A stretch of 55,931 nucleotides of DNA from NCBI GenBank assembly GCA_937889225.1, contig CALAST010000098.1, positions 1 to 55,931 of the forward strand, read 5' to 3'. Shown here piece by piece: positions 43,955 to 53,494 of this stretch. A program made the translations under genes and the position numbers. The first letter of the stretch is position 1. Every line of letters starts with the position of its first letter. Origin of the DNA: an uncultured Lachnobacterium sp. GTDB taxonomy: Bacteria; Bacillota; Clostridia; Lachnospirales; Lachnospiraceae. The notes below the pieces were generated by a model. It did not search any database. It saw nothing but the letters and a program-made list of their open reading frames with translations, and was not told where the DNA came from.

Positions 43955-44329
43955 ATGAGCATGGCAATTGGTGATATTACATCCATGTTAAATCAGGGTA
44001 CTGCAACAAACAGTACACAGAAAACAGATTCTTTAAAAAATTCGGTAAGCGGATTGTCTTCTGGTTCTACAGAAGAAGAATTAAAAGAAGTTTTAAGAGA
44101 TTTTGAATCTTATTTTTTAGAAGAAATTATCAAAGAAGTGAAAGAAACATTTTCTCATGAAGACGAAGAAGAGTCTTCTACTATGTCACAGTATTCTGAT
44201 ATGTTTATGGATACTGCAATAGAAGAAATTGCAGATATTATGTTAGATGAAATTGGTGATAGTATGACACAGCAGTTATATGAGCAGATGAAACGGAATT
44301 ATAATATTCCGACTGTTGAAGAAGCATAA
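43955..44329 (+). CDS. FlgJ-like rod-binding protein
   Basis: 124 residues. After a Ser/Thr/Gln-rich start (SMLNQGTATNSTQKTDSLKN), the rod-binding domain shows LKEVLRDFESYFLEEIIKEV, then SMTQQLYEQMKRNYN, the FlgJ N-terminal domain that helps rod assembly. No peptidoglycan hydrolase domain is fused, which is common in Firmicutes. The exact start is unclear: ATG at 43955 or 43961. Last gene of the mbl operon, closed by a terminator. Confidence 0.8.
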   Translation: MSMAIGDITSMLNQGTATNSTQKTDSLKNSVSGLSSGSTEEELKEVLRDFESYFLEEIIKEVKETFSHEDEEESSTMSQYSDMFMDTAIEEIADIMLDEIGDSMTQQLYEQMKRNYNIPTVEEA

Positions 44330-44340
44330 AGCTGGTAATA

Positions 44341-44392
44341 AGGGGTATTGCAAAATAGAAAAATATATGCTATTTGCAACGCCCCTTTCGAA
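44341..44392 (+). terminator. Terminator of the mbl-flagellar operon
   Basis: An 18-base arm (44341-44358) pairs with 44370-44387, with one mismatch, followed by TTTC. Confidence 0.8.
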
Positions 44393-44420
44393 TTCATAGA
44401 AAAAAGGAAAGAGATAGAAT

Positions 44421-46694
44421 TTGGAAAAAATTACAGGTTATATAGAGCATATCATATATAGAAATGCTGAAAATGGCTATACGGTTTTTGTTTTAATATG
44501 CGAGGAAGAAGAATTGACTTGCGTAGGATATTTTTCGGATATTGCAGAGGGGGAAAATATCGAAGCTACAGGAGAATTTACGGAACACCCTGCTTACGGC
44601 AGACAGTTTAAGGTATCGTCCTTTGAAGAAAAAGCACCGCAGGATGAAATCGCAATTGAACGCTATTTAGGCTCCGGTGCAATAAAGGGCATTGGTGTGG
44701 CTCTTGCGGCTCGTATTGTACGCCGTTTTAAAAAAGATACCTTTCGCATTATTGAGGAAGAACCGGAACGTCTTGCAGAAATAAAAGGGATTAGTGAACG
44801 AAAAGCAATGGAGATTGCAGAGCAAGTGAATTCCAAAAGAGATTTGCGTCAGGCGATGATTTTTTTACAGCAATATGGCATTAACACAAATCTGGCTGTT
44901 AAAATATATAAGACATATGGTGCAAAAATTTATAGTGTCTTAAATGAAAATCCCTATCAAATGGCAGAAGATATTGATGGTGTTGGGTTTAAAACAGCAG
45001 ATGAAATTGCATCTCGTGTAGGAATTCGCACAGATTCGGATTTTCGTATCAGAAGTGGTATTTTATATGCACTTATGCAGGCAAGTGGAGAAGGTCATAC
45101 GTATCTTCCAAAGGAAGAACTTACGCTTCGCACATCCCGCCTTTTGGAAATTGACAGCGAACATATTGAAAAGCATTATATGAATCTGGCAATGGATAAG
45201 AAGATAGTCATATGTCAGTTGAAGCATGGAAACAGTAAAGAGGATGGTGAGGAAAAACGAGCATTGGAGGTTGCAACGAGTTCGCTTCATGAACAGATAC
45301 AGATTTATTCTTCTGCATTTTTTTATATGGAAGCCAATACTGCAACGATGTTAAAACAACTTGATATTAGTTATCAAGTGCCGGAAAAAGAAATTAAGGC
45401 TCGTATAAAACAAATTGAAAAACAGACCAAAATTACATTAGATGAACAACAGATTTGTGCCGTAAAAGAGGCGGTGCGTAATGGTCTTTTAGTTATTACG
45501 GGCGGACCAGGTACAGGAAAGACAACTACCATTAATACAATTATTCGTTATTTTGAAATGGAAGGTATGGATATCTTTCTGGCAGCACCGACGGGACGTG
45601 CAGCGAAACGAATGAGTGAAACGACAGGTTTCGAAGCTCGTACGATTCACCGTATGTTGGAAGTAAATGGTGGTGTAGAAGGTACAGGTGGTTTTGAGCG
45701 AAATGAAAAAAATCCGTTGGAAACAGATGTGATTATTATTGATGAGATGTCTATGGTGGATATTTCTTTAATGTATGCATTATTAAAAGCAGTATTAGCA
45801 GGAACACGTCTGATTTTGGTAGGGGATGTAAATCAGTTGCCAAGTGTGGGTGCAGGTGCAGTACTAAAGGACATTATTGATTCCAATCAGTTTCATACGG
45901 TAAAGCTAAATAAGATTTTCCGTCAGGCAAGCACAAGCGATATTATTGTAAATGCCCATAAGATTAATAATGGGGAAAATGTAACATTAGATAATAAGAG
46001 TATGGACTTTTTCTTTTTAAAAAGATATGATGTCGATAAAATTATTCAAGTAACGTTACAGCTTATCAAGCAAAAATTACCCAAATATGTAGATGCGACA
46101 GAATATGATATTCAAGTGCTTACACCAACACGAAAAGGATTGCTTGGTGTAGAACGTCTGAATGCTATTTTACAGATGTATTTAAACCCACCATCATCCG
46201 GAAAGAGAGAAAAAGAACACAATGGTCGTTTGTTTCGAGAAGGCGACAAAGTGATGCAGATAAAAAATAATTATCAGCTTGAATGGGAAATCCGAAGCAA
46301 ATATGGTTTATCTATCGAAAAAGGAATGGGCATCTTTAATGGAGATACAGGTATTATAGAAGAAATTAATACATTTGCAGAAACGATGACAGTTTCATTT
46401 GATGAAGGGCGAATGGTAGAGTATCCGTTTAAGTTGTTGGAGGAATTAGAGCATGCCTATGCGATTACTATCCATAAGTCACAGGGTTCAGAATATCCGG
46501 CAGTCGTAATGCCGTTATTTTCCGGTCCACGAATGTTAATGAGCCGAAATCTTTTATATACCGCAGTTACACGAGCAAAAAAATGTGTGACAATTGTAGG
46601 AGATGACGCTACATTTTTTTCAATGATAAGAAATAACTCACAGTTAAAGAGATACAGCGGACTGAAAGACCGTTTGCTAGAGAAAGATATATAG
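44421..46694 (+). CDS. recD2: RecD2, ATP-dependent RecD-like helicase
   Basis: A 757-residue superfamily 1B helicase. The N-terminal OB-like segment (ITGYIEHIIYRNAENGYTVF) and helix-hairpin-helix repeats (GSGAIKGIGVALAARIVRRF, AEIKGISERKAMEI) define RecD2, which lacks a RecB partner. Motifs: Walker A ITGGPGTGKTTTIN near 350, IIIDEMSMVDISLM, LVGDVNQLPSVGAG, and the C-terminal YAITIHKSQGSEYPAVVMPL with LLYTAVTRAKK. TTG start after AAAGGAAAGAG. It unwinds DNA 5' to 3' in repair. Confidence 0.95.
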   Translation: MEKITGYIEHIIYRNAENGYTVFVLICEEEELTCVGYFSDIAEGENIEATGEFTEHPAYGRQFKVSSFEEKAPQDEIAIERYLGSGAIKGIGVALAARIVRRFKKDTFRIIEEEPERLAEIKGISERKAMEIAEQVNSKRDLRQAMIFLQQYGINTNLAVKIYKTYGAKIYSVLNENPYQMAEDIDGVGFKTADEIASRVGIRTDSDFRIRSGILYALMQASGEGHTYLPKEELTLRTSRLLEIDSEHIEKHYMNLAMDKKIVICQLKHGNSKEDGEEKRALEVATSSLHEQIQIYSSAFFYMEANTATMLKQLDISYQVPEKEIKARIKQIEKQTKITLDEQQICAVKEAVRNGLLVITGGPGTGKTTTINTIIRYFEMEGMDIFLAAPTGRAAKRMSETTGFEARTIHRMLEVNGGVEGTGGFERNEKNPLETDVIIIDEMSMVDISLMYALLKAVLAGTRLILVGDVNQLPSVGAGAVLKDIIDSNQFHTVKLNKIFRQASTSDIIVNAHKINNGENVTLDNKSMDFFFLKRYDVDKIIQVTLQLIKQKLPKYVDATEYDIQVLTPTRKGLLGVERLNAILQMYLNPPSSGKREKEHNGRLFREGDKVMQIKNNYQLEWEIRSKYGLSIEKGMGIFNGDTGIIEEINTFAETMTVSFDEGRMVEYPFKLLEELEHAYAITIHKSQGSEYPAVVMPLFSGPRMLMSRNLLYTAVTRAKKCVTIVGDDATFFSMIRNNSQLKRYSGLKDRLLEKDI

Positions 46695-46841
46695 TAAATT
46701 TTTTCGTATAATGCAATACAAAAATCTTTTTGCATATATGCCATTTATCATGAAGAAGTTTTATGCAATTATATATTTTTTTAATTTATAGCTTTGAATA
46801 ACAATGAGTGTATGTGCATGATGCATTTTAGGAGGAAGAAT

Positions 46842-47423
46842 ATGGAAATTAGATTATTACAAAAAGAGGAAAGAACATTAGCAGCAGGCTTATCTCATTT
46901 TGTATTTGATAATTATTTAAGAAACAGAATGGCATTTGCACAGACGATTTCTTTTGTAGAAAATTATCTTTCTTTGGAAAATTTAGATGCACTATGTGAA
47001 AGCGGTAAACTTCTTTTGTGGGGAGCATTTGAAGGTGGAGCATTTATGGGAGTTTCGGGTATGCATACGGATGGATTGATTACGATGTTGTATGTGCATC
47101 CGGATTTTCAAAGAAAAAGATACGGAAGTGAATTGCTCTTTGCCATGAAACAATACGCAAAAGAAGTTTTACACTTAAAACACGTTACCATAAATGCAAA
47201 TCCTGCATGGACGTATACGTATTTTGTGAAACAAGGATTTTTTACACAACAGGAACAGCCTTATACAAACGTTTCGTTTATTCCAATGTACGCAGAAACT
47301 GCGGATGCACAAATTTTTTATAAGAAATATGTATCGGGGAAAGCACATGCACTTATGATAATAGGATGTATTGTTAGTGTAACTCTTTTGGGAGCAGGTT
47401 TTTTAATGGGATATATGTTCTAA
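46842..47423 (+). CDS. GNAT acetyltransferase with C-terminal membrane helix
   Basis: About 193 residues. The acetyl-CoA fold is seen in LITMLYVHPDFQRKRYGSEL (beta4 and the Q/RxxGxG/A-type loop) and HVTINANPAWTYTYFVKQGF. After the domain comes a single hydrophobic helix (ALMIIGCIVSVTLLGAGFLM) at the very C terminus, a less usual addition suggesting membrane attachment. The ATG at 46842 has AGGAGG 6 bases upstream. The substrate is unknown. A terminator follows. Confidence 0.85.
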   Translation: MEIRLLQKEERTLAAGLSHFVFDNYLRNRMAFAQTISFVENYLSLENLDALCESGKLLLWGAFEGGAFMGVSGMHTDGLITMLYVHPDFQRKRYGSELLFAMKQYAKEVLHLKHVTINANPAWTYTYFVKQGFFTQQEQPYTNVSFIPMYAETADAQIFYKKYVSGKAHALMIIGCIVSVTLLGAGFLMGYMF

Positions 47424-47430
47424 GAATGAA

Positions 47431-47477
47431 AAAGAGAATTAAGTTATCTTTACAGATAAGTTAATTCTCTTTTTTTG
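47431..47477. terminator. Bidirectional terminator between GNAT and telA genes
   Basis: A 19-base arm (47431-47449) pairs with 47453-47471, one mismatch, with T7 on the plus side, between convergent genes. Confidence 0.85.
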
Positions 47478-47483
47478 CTTTTA

Positions 47484-48635
47484 TTATCGACTCATTTCCA
47501 AAAGTTTCTGACGCATTTCATTTTCAATCTGCTGTAATTGGATTTCCGCATTTTTGCGTTTTTCTCTGCCATCTTGCTGAATTCTCATGACTTCATCTAA
47601 AGTGCTGATAAGAGTCTGATTTGTTTGCTGAAGTGTTTCGATATCCACAATACCACGTTCTGATTCTTTTGCTGTTTCAACAGTAGCGATTTTTAACTGT
47701 TCTGCATTTTTTCGAAGCAGTGCATTTGTCATGTCCGAAACTTCACGCTGAGCAGCAGCAGCTTCTGTTGCATGATTTAAACCAATCGCAATTACCATCT
47801 GGCTTTTCCATAATGGAATGGTATTTACTAAAGTAGATTGGATTTTGTCGGACATTACTGTATCATTATTTTGAATCAAACGAATCTGTGGTGCCATTTG
47901 AAGGGACACGGTACGGGATAATTCCAAATCATAAATTTTCTTTTCAAAACGATTGCACATTTCAGTAAAATCTTTGGCTTTTTGGGTATCTTCAGGAAGA
48001 CCGCTTTGTTCTGCTTTTGCAAGAAGGGCAGGAAGTTCTTGCGTTCTTGCCTGCTCTAATTTTTGTTTGCCCGCAAGGATGTACATGGAAAGCTCTTTAA
48101 AGTAGTTTAAATTTAATTCATACATTTTATCAAGCATTGCAACATCTTTTAATAAGGTAATTTGATGAGCTTCCATTGCTTCACAAATTTTATTGATATT
48201 TTCTTCAGCTTTATCATATTTCATTTTCATGTTTGCCAGTTTATTACTGCTTTTTTTGAAGAGTCCAAAAAATCCCTTTTCTTCTTCATCTTCATCAAAA
48301 TTTTTTAATTCTGCAACAACATCTGTAAGCATCTGACCAATTTCGCCCATATCTTTGGTGCGGACATTGTTTAATGCGGTTTCGGAAAAGTCTGCAATTT
48401 TTTTCTGGCTTCCTGCTCCATATTGCAGTACGAGTTGTGTGTTGGTAAGGTCAATTTGAGCCGCAAAATCATTGACCATTTTTTGTTCTTCCGGTGTTAA
48501 TACAACTTCAATTTTTTCTTCTTTTGGTGCAGTTTCAGCAGTAGGGGCTGGTGCAACTTCTTCCTTTTTTTGTGGAAACGGTTCAAATGTAAGGGTAGGT
48601 GCTTCCTGTAATAATTCGTCTAATTCTTTACTCAT
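47484..48635 (-). CDS. telA: TelA family (toxic anion resistance) protein
   Basis: A 383-residue, strongly helical cytosolic protein: acidic Pro-rich N terminus, then DFAAQIDLTNTQLVLQYGAG, the KGFFGLFKKSSNKLANMKMK block, and C-terminal IPLWKSQMVIAIGLNHATEA with ERGIVDIETLQQTNQTLI, all TelA hallmarks. Linked to tellurite and envelope-stress resistance, with unclear biochemistry. Its ATG overlaps the xpaC stop (ATGAG at 48635), the usual xpaC-telA pair. Confidence 0.93.
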   Translation of the reverse strand: MSKELDELLQEAPTLTFEPFPQKKEEVAPAPTAETAPKEEKIEVVLTPEEQKMVNDFAAQIDLTNTQLVLQYGAGSQKKIADFSETALNNVRTKDMGEIGQMLTDVVAELKNFDEDEEEKGFFGLFKKSSNKLANMKMKYDKAEENINKICEAMEAHQITLLKDVAMLDKMYELNLNYFKELSMYILAGKQKLEQARTQELPALLAKAEQSGLPEDTQKAKDFTEMCNRFEKKIYDLELSRTVSLQMAPQIRLIQNNDTVMSDKIQSTLVNTIPLWKSQMVIAIGLNHATEAAAAQREVSDMTNALLRKNAEQLKIATVETAKESERGIVDIETLQQTNQTLISTLDEVMRIQQDGREKRKNAEIQLQQIENEMRQKLLEMSR

Positions 48636-49819
48636 GTTTTATCCTCCGAAAATTCATTTTTAGTCAGTCCTTCTTTTTTTAGCATTGTTTGAAGAACTTG
48701 GGCATCTGTGGTAACATCAAATACTGTGGATTGAAACAGTTTATTTAATAACTCCGTAAATGCCTCGTTAATCGTATCAACGGTTTTTTCAATTTCCGTT
48801 TTTGCTTTTATAATATCATCGCCCGGAACGCTGACATCATCGAAATCTTTGTACGCTTCTAACAATTTTATGGTAGTAGGAAGGTAATAATTCATCAGCT
48901 TTTTCATTTTTGGCATCTGGGAAGGGTCTTCTTCCAATTGTTCAAAAATTTCTTTTAATAGGTTCTCCATGCGGTAAAGTTTGCGGGAAATGGTTTCACC
49001 CGGCAATAATTCATTCATATCATGCAATTTTTGAATGTATTCCTGCCCATCTTGTATCATAAGCTGTAATTCCCGATTTTGAGAGGTGTTCTTTTTTTGA
49101 GCTGCGGCTTTTCGAGCAGCTTTTTCCGCTTCTTCTTTGGCAAGAACTTTTTGTTGCTGTTCTAGTTTTAAATATTCCCGATAAGTTGCATCATCGAGCA
49201 TCAGGCAAGTGCCTTTTTGATCTAAATGTCCTTGTGGGAAAAAACCAAGTTTCAGCATCTTTTTTACATCTTTTAAAACATAATCCATGCTTTTATTTGT
49301 TTGTGCGGCTAAATCGCGAATGTTTACATACATTTTTCCGGCACATAAAGAAAGATAGCGTTTCATACGTGATAATCGACCTCTTTCTGAGATTCCTTTT
49401 GCAGTTACCAAACCACAAAGTAAAAGCAGAATCAGTTGTATCACAAATGCGGATGGTGACCAGATGAAGTCTATCGCTAAAAATACAAGGCTGATAAGCA
49501 ATGTGATAGAGAGTATTCCCATTCCAATCGAACCAAATACAATATGCAGGATGCTTGAGACTTGTCCAACTTTTCGAGTATCCGGCAGGTTTTTCTTTGG
49601 GGTTGGAGCAGGAAAGGGCGATGCATTTTTTTGGTTTGGCGTATTGTTTTGAAATTGGTCTGCCATCTTTTTTACTTGTCTGCCGGTACTTGCAATTACG
49701 TCCGTCACAGTATCAGTAACAAGGTTATTCAGTTCTTCATAATTTCCATTATTAATTGCATTATGAACAGCATTTTTAAATTGTTCACCTAAATTGTTAT
49801 TACCTTGATAATTACTCAT
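48632..49819 (-). CDS. xpaC: XpaC-like protein (BCIP hydrolysis family)
   Basis: A 395-residue protein. The N-terminal part (NLGEQFKNAVHNAINNGNYE, VIASTGRQVKKMAD) precedes two membrane helices (IVFGSIGMGILSITLLISLV and VIQLILLLLCGLVTA), followed by a cytosolic half with YVNIRDLAAQTNKSMDYVLK, a winged-helix-like segment, and a long helical C terminus (YYLPTTIKLLEAY). The architecture matches the XpaC family found beside telA. Function poorly known. Confidence 0.88.
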   Translation of the reverse strand: MSNYQGNNNLGEQFKNAVHNAINNGNYEELNNLVTDTVTDVIASTGRQVKKMADQFQNNTPNQKNASPFPAPTPKKNLPDTRKVGQVSSILHIVFGSIGMGILSITLLISLVFLAIDFIWSPSAFVIQLILLLLCGLVTAKGISERGRLSRMKRYLSLCAGKMYVNIRDLAAQTNKSMDYVLKDVKKMLKLGFFPQGHLDQKGTCLMLDDATYREYLKLEQQQKVLAKEEAEKAARKAAAQKKNTSQNRELQLMIQDGQEYIQKLHDMNELLPGETISRKLYRMENLLKEIFEQLEEDPSQMPKMKKLMNYYLPTTIKLLEAYKDFDDVSVPGDDIIKAKTEIEKTVDTINEAFTELLNKLFQSTVFDVTTDAQVLQTMLKKEGLTKNEFSEDKT

Positions 49820-49857
49820 GAATAAAGTCCTTTCTATAAGTTAATAAAATATTAGAA

Positions 49858-50023
49858 GTCAAGCGGATATTCGCAATCCGCTATCGCTACTTGCTCATAA
49901 CCGAATAACCGCTTTGCGGTTTGTCAGATGGAGCTTGAAATCTCCACCTGACACAAGAAACTCCCCCTACCCACCACTTAGTGCTCTACGCACTTGAAGT
50001 GGGGGATTTTCTTGATTCGGTTA
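49858..50023 (-). repeat. Full 166-bp modular hairpin repeat, copy A
   Basis: It is the reverse complement of copy B (52341-52506) with about two differences. It contains four hairpins, described for copy B. It lies between the divergent xpaC and azlC genes. Confidence 0.95.
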
Positions 50024-50472
50024 AAAAGTATAGAGCAGTTTTTGTGTTATAGCAAAATACGATTTGACTTTAATATATAGAAAATGAATTTCTTACGAAT
50101 TCGGAAATCTTTATGTGTCCATTATCCCACATAAAAATTTTTCATGCAACTATTTTGTTGATGTGAGATGCGGATGATGGTACATGTTAAGGTTTTGTTA
50201 AGATTTATAGGTGAAGGAGTTGTATTTTTATTTATGGAAAAGTTTTCATGGAAAGACACTACCAAATAAAAATTTATCTGTTATAATACTAATGTTGTGT
50301 TTTTGTTAATGATTTAATCGAATCAAGAAAGTGTTTATTTGGTTTTGAACAAGTAGCAAAGCGGATTGCGAATATTCGTGTGTTGCTATGCTTAGATGCA
50401 TTTAGCAAAAATAATGATGAATAAGAAAAATCAATTATGCATTATAATTAATGTTAAGAAAGAAGTATTAGT
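50024..50472. other. Gap before azlC with a deleted repeat copy
   Basis: AT-rich DNA holding a shortened repeat copy (50314-50380: TAATCGAATCAAGAAAGTG, then AACAAGTAGCAAAGCGGATT). A GTTAAG-GTTTTG-rich stretch lies at 50189-50209, and AGAAAGAAG stands before the azlC ATG. No riboswitch or T-box fold is recognisable. Confidence 0.5.
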
Positions 50473-51174
50473 ATGAGAAAAACAGAATTTAAACAGGGAA
50501 TCCGAGATGGTCTTCCAATATGCTTGGGCTATATTTCTGTGTCTATGGCATTCGGACTTACAGCGGTAAAGTCAGGAATACCAATCTGGGCAACGGTGCT
50601 TATGTCTTTGACGAATTTGACAAGTGCCGGACAGTTTGCAGGTGCGAATCTTTTAGTCGCACAAGGCAGTTACATAGAACTTGCCATTACAACGTTTATT
50701 ATTAATATTCGTTACTTTTTAATGTCACTTTCCGTATCGCAGAAAGTGGACAAGGAGTTTGGCATGAAAGAGCGATTGATGGCGTCATTTGGAATTACTG
50801 ATGAAGTTTTTGCAGTTTCTATGCAAAGACGAACAGAATTATCGTTTCCATATATGATAGGGTTGATTGCGACACCGATTTTAGGATGGAGTTTTGGGAC
50901 TTTAATCGGTGCAGTTGCTACTTCGCTTTTACCGGAAAGTTTATCCGATGCAATGGGAATCGCATTATATGGTATGTTTATTGCCATTATTGTACCGCCT
51001 GCAAGGGAACAAAAAAATGTATTATTTGCAGTTATACTTGCGATTGCGGCAAGCTATGCATTTACCTATTTACCGATGTTATCTAAATTGTCGGGCGGCT
51101 GGTCTGTTATTTTGATAACCGTAGGTGTGAGTGCTTTAGCCGCATGGTTATTTCCTGTGGAAGATGAAACTTAA
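50473..51174 (+). CDS. azlC: AzlC-family branched-chain amino acid exporter subunit
   Basis: A 233-residue membrane protein with about seven hydrophobic segments. AzlC features: FKQGIRDGLPICLGYISVSM, then FGLTAVKSGIPIWATVLMS, SAGQFAGANLL, and FIINIRYFLMSLSVSQK with DEVFAVSM. With the small AzlD partner it exports leucine/isoleucine/valine or analogues. azlD follows by about 200 bases, further than usual. No leader regulator was identified. Confidence 0.92.
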   Translation: MRKTEFKQGIRDGLPICLGYISVSMAFGLTAVKSGIPIWATVLMSLTNLTSAGQFAGANLLVAQGSYIELAITTFIINIRYFLMSLSVSQKVDKEFGMKERLMASFGITDEVFAVSMQRRTELSFPYMIGLIATPILGWSFGTLIGAVATSLLPESLSDAMGIALYGMFIAIIVPPAREQKNVLFAVILAIAASYAFTYLPMLSKLSGGWSVILITVGVSALAAWLFPVEDET

Positions 51175-51374
51175 GAATGAAGATAATAGTGTATTTTTGT
51201 GAATATAAAATTTAGTATTATATTTGAGCAAATTCTGAAAATCAACGTATTTGGGTCTATCAGTCTTATGTATAAAAATTAAACTTTGTATAATATTTGA
51301 TATTTGCTCATAATAGAATAGCTACTAATGAAAACTTAGATATCTAAGAATTATGATAAAAGAAAGTGAGAAAT

Positions 51375-51689
51375 ATGGAAACAGGATATATAATAGTAGG
51401 AATTGCAATTATGGCACTTATAACATATGTCATACGTGTATCTCCGATGATTATTTTTCGGAAAAAAATTGAAAATGTAAGGGTAAAATCATTTTTATAT
51501 TATATCCCTTATACAGTATTGGCGGCAATGACATTCCCAGCAATTTTTTCAAGCACTGCATCTTCGAAAGGTGCAATTGCAGGTTGTTTAGCGGCAGTAA
51601 TTTTAGCATATCGGAAAAAAGGGTTGTTGCTTGTAGCTGTAGGCGCAGCAGTTACGGTTTATGTAGTATCTATATTATTTCCTTTATAA
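51375..51689 (+). CDS. azlD: AzlD-family transporter subunit
   Basis: A 104-residue membrane protein with three to four helices: IIVGIAIMALITYVIRVSPM, then FLYYIPYTVLAAMTFPAIF, LAAVILAYRKKGLL and VGAAVTVYVVSILF. The ITYxxRxxP and PYTVLAAMxFPAI motifs are characteristic. The ATG at 51375 follows GAAAGTGAG; an earlier GTG overlaps that site. Partner of azlC upstream. Confidence 0.9.
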   Translation: METGYIIVGIAIMALITYVIRVSPMIIFRKKIENVRVKSFLYYIPYTVLAAMTFPAIFSSTASSKGAIAGCLAAVILAYRKKGLLLVAVGAAVTVYVVSILFPL

Positions 51690-51762
51690 GATAAAAGGAT
51701 TTTGCGAAAAATAAGAAGATTGGTTTCAGATGTGAAAATAAAAATAGAAAAGGAATAAAAAA

Positions 51763-52305
51763 ATGGAAAAAAATGCACAGGATAATTTAATTTTAGTAGA
51801 TATTTATGACAATGAAATTGGATATGCACCAAAATTGGAAGCACATGTGAAAGAACAGCTTCACAGAGCATTTTCCGTATTTTTTGTACACGATGGGAAA
51901 ATGTTAATCCAAAGAAGAAATTTGGAAAAATATCATTCAGGAGGACTTTGGGCAAATGCTTGTTGTTCGCATCCAAGATGGGGAGAAACCTTAGAAGATG
52001 CCATACAAAAACGTATGGAAGAAGAACTTGGGATTTTAAAGGGAAGCTGTCATCCAAAAGAATTATTTGCTTTTACATACTATAGTCGTTATGAGAAATT
52101 AAGCGAATATGAATTTGACCATGTGTTTTTGACAGATTATCATGGTGAAATTCAAGCAGACCCGGATGAAATCATGGAAACACGTTGGGTAGAATTGGAA
52201 GAATTGCAAAAAGAAATGCAAGAAACTCCGGCAAAATTTTCTACTTGGTTTTTGATTGCAGCACCAAGGGTGATGGAGTATGTGTTGGAAAATACACTAG
52301 GATAA
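51763..52305 (+). CDS. idi: Isopentenyl-diphosphate isomerase, type 1 (Nudix)
   Basis: A 180-residue Nudix enzyme converting IPP and DMAPP. LILVDIYDNEIGYAPKLEAH opens the fold. ANACCSHPRWGETLEDAIQK contains the catalytic Cys and metal-binding His, followed by RMEEELGI of the Nudix box; later YEFDHVFLTDYHGEIQADPD has the second metal Glu region, and TRWVELEEL closes the domain. Normal length. AAAGGAATAAAAAA precedes the ATG. Many Firmicutes use the flavin type 2 enzyme, so type 1 here is mildly notable; other Nudix activity cannot be fully excluded. Confidence 0.85.
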   Translation: MEKNAQDNLILVDIYDNEIGYAPKLEAHVKEQLHRAFSVFFVHDGKMLIQRRNLEKYHSGGLWANACCSHPRWGETLEDAIQKRMEEELGILKGSCHPKELFAFTYYSRYEKLSEYEFDHVFLTDYHGEIQADPDEIMETRWVELEELQKEMQETPAKFSTWFLIAAPRVMEYVLENTLG

Positions 52306-52340
52306 ATATGAAATATGAAAAATTCCTAAAACGAATGTTT

Positions 52341-52506
52341 TAACCGAATCAAGAAAATCCCCCACTTCAAGTGCGTAGAGCACTAAGTGGTGGGTAGGGG
52401 GAGTTTCTTGTGTCAGGTGGAGATTTCAAGCTCCATCTGACAAACCGCAAAGCGGTTATTCGGTTATGAGCAAGTAGCGAATGCGGATTGCGAATATCCG
52501 CTTGAC
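52341..52506 (+). repeat. Full 166-bp modular hairpin repeat, copy B
   Basis: Module 1 runs from TAACCGAAT (52341) to the inverted ATTCGGTTA (52458-52466) and encloses three hairpins: CCACTT-CA-AGTGC/GCACTAAGTGG, a GTCAG-N-TGGAG/CTCCA-N-CTGAC stem, and AACCGC/GCGGTT. Module 2 (about 52467-52506) has GCGGAT/ATCCGC and ends CTTGAC. It lies between idi and the NlpC/P60 gene. Confidence 0.95.
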
Positions 52507-52588
52507 ATTTTAGGAATTTTTTATTTAGGAATATCCAACTGTAGATATATCATAAAATAAAAGGATAGCAACTAGGTGGAGATGCAAG

Positions 52589-53494
52589 TTGCACAAACGA
52601 TATAGATATCATACAGATAGAGTTTCTAAAAATACATTTCGCTTAAAAATTGCTAAATTCGAAACAAGGGATATTATACAAATTGTATTATTATTTGCCA
52701 TTCTAATGCTATGGTTATTCATACGAAATGGAAAGAACAACACAGATACTACTGAAATTTCGAAACACCATACAATGAAGCAACTCTTAGAAATTGCTAT
52801 TCAGCCTCTTGGAAATACCATGTATATATGGGGCGGTGGATGGGACGTTGGTGATGAAAAATCAGGAGCAGGCTCTACACGAATAGGAGTAAGTCCCGCA
52901 TGGTCAGAATTTGCCCAAAAACAAGATGCAACGTACAATTATGAAGATTATCGCTATAAGAGAGAACTTGGATTGGACTGTTCTGGTTATATTGGATGGG
53001 TAGTCTACAATTTATTCGAAACAGAAGCCGGAAAAGAGGGATATGTCACGTTTTCAACAGAAATGGCAGAAAACTTTGCAAATCGTGGTTGGGGTAAACT
53101 ATATAAAAATCCAAAGGAATTTTTGACAGGAGATATTGTGAGTATGGATGGGCATGTGTGGATTTGTCTTGGAACTTGTGCAGATGGAAGCGTACTTTTG
53201 ATTCATTCCAGTCCACCTGGGGTTTCGATATGTGGGACTGGAATCCCTGAGATTGAAACTAAAGACTCAGAAGAAAACAGTTATGATGAAAAAATGAGTG
53301 TTGCCGCACAATTAGCAGAGGAATTTATGGAGACATATTATGAAAAATGGCAAAATACATATCCTAATAGAATGGTATCAGAAACATATCTGAAAAATGT
53401 TACCGTAATGCGATGGAATAAACAAACACTTACAGATGCAGATGTATATCAGGCTATGTCAGGAGAGGAAGTCTTGCAGATTTTAGGAGAATAA
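52589..53494 (+). CDS. Membrane-anchored NlpC/P60-like cysteine hydrolase
   Basis: A 301-residue protein with a cytosolic basic start, one membrane anchor (IVLLFAILMLWLFIR, about 32-46) and an extracytoplasmic NlpC/P60-type domain: YIWGGGWD near 79, catalytic Cys131 in LDCSGYIGWVVYN, His189 in DGHVWICLG and His206 in LIHSSPPG. A further 90 residues end with YQAMSGEEVLQILGE. It likely cuts peptidoglycan stem peptides. TTG start, 7 bases after GGTGGAG; no ATG lies near. A terminator follows. Confidence 0.82.
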   Translation: MHKRYRYHTDRVSKNTFRLKIAKFETRDIIQIVLLFAILMLWLFIRNGKNNTDTTEISKHHTMKQLLEIAIQPLGNTMYIWGGGWDVGDEKSGAGSTRIGVSPAWSEFAQKQDATYNYEDYRYKRELGLDCSGYIGWVVYNLFETEAGKEGYVTFSTEMAENFANRGWGKLYKNPKEFLTGDIVSMDGHVWICLGTCADGSVLLIHSSPPGVSICGTGIPEIETKDSEENSYDEKMSVAAQLAEEFMETYYEKWQNTYPNRMVSETYLKNVTVMRWNKQTLTDADVYQAMSGEEVLQILGE

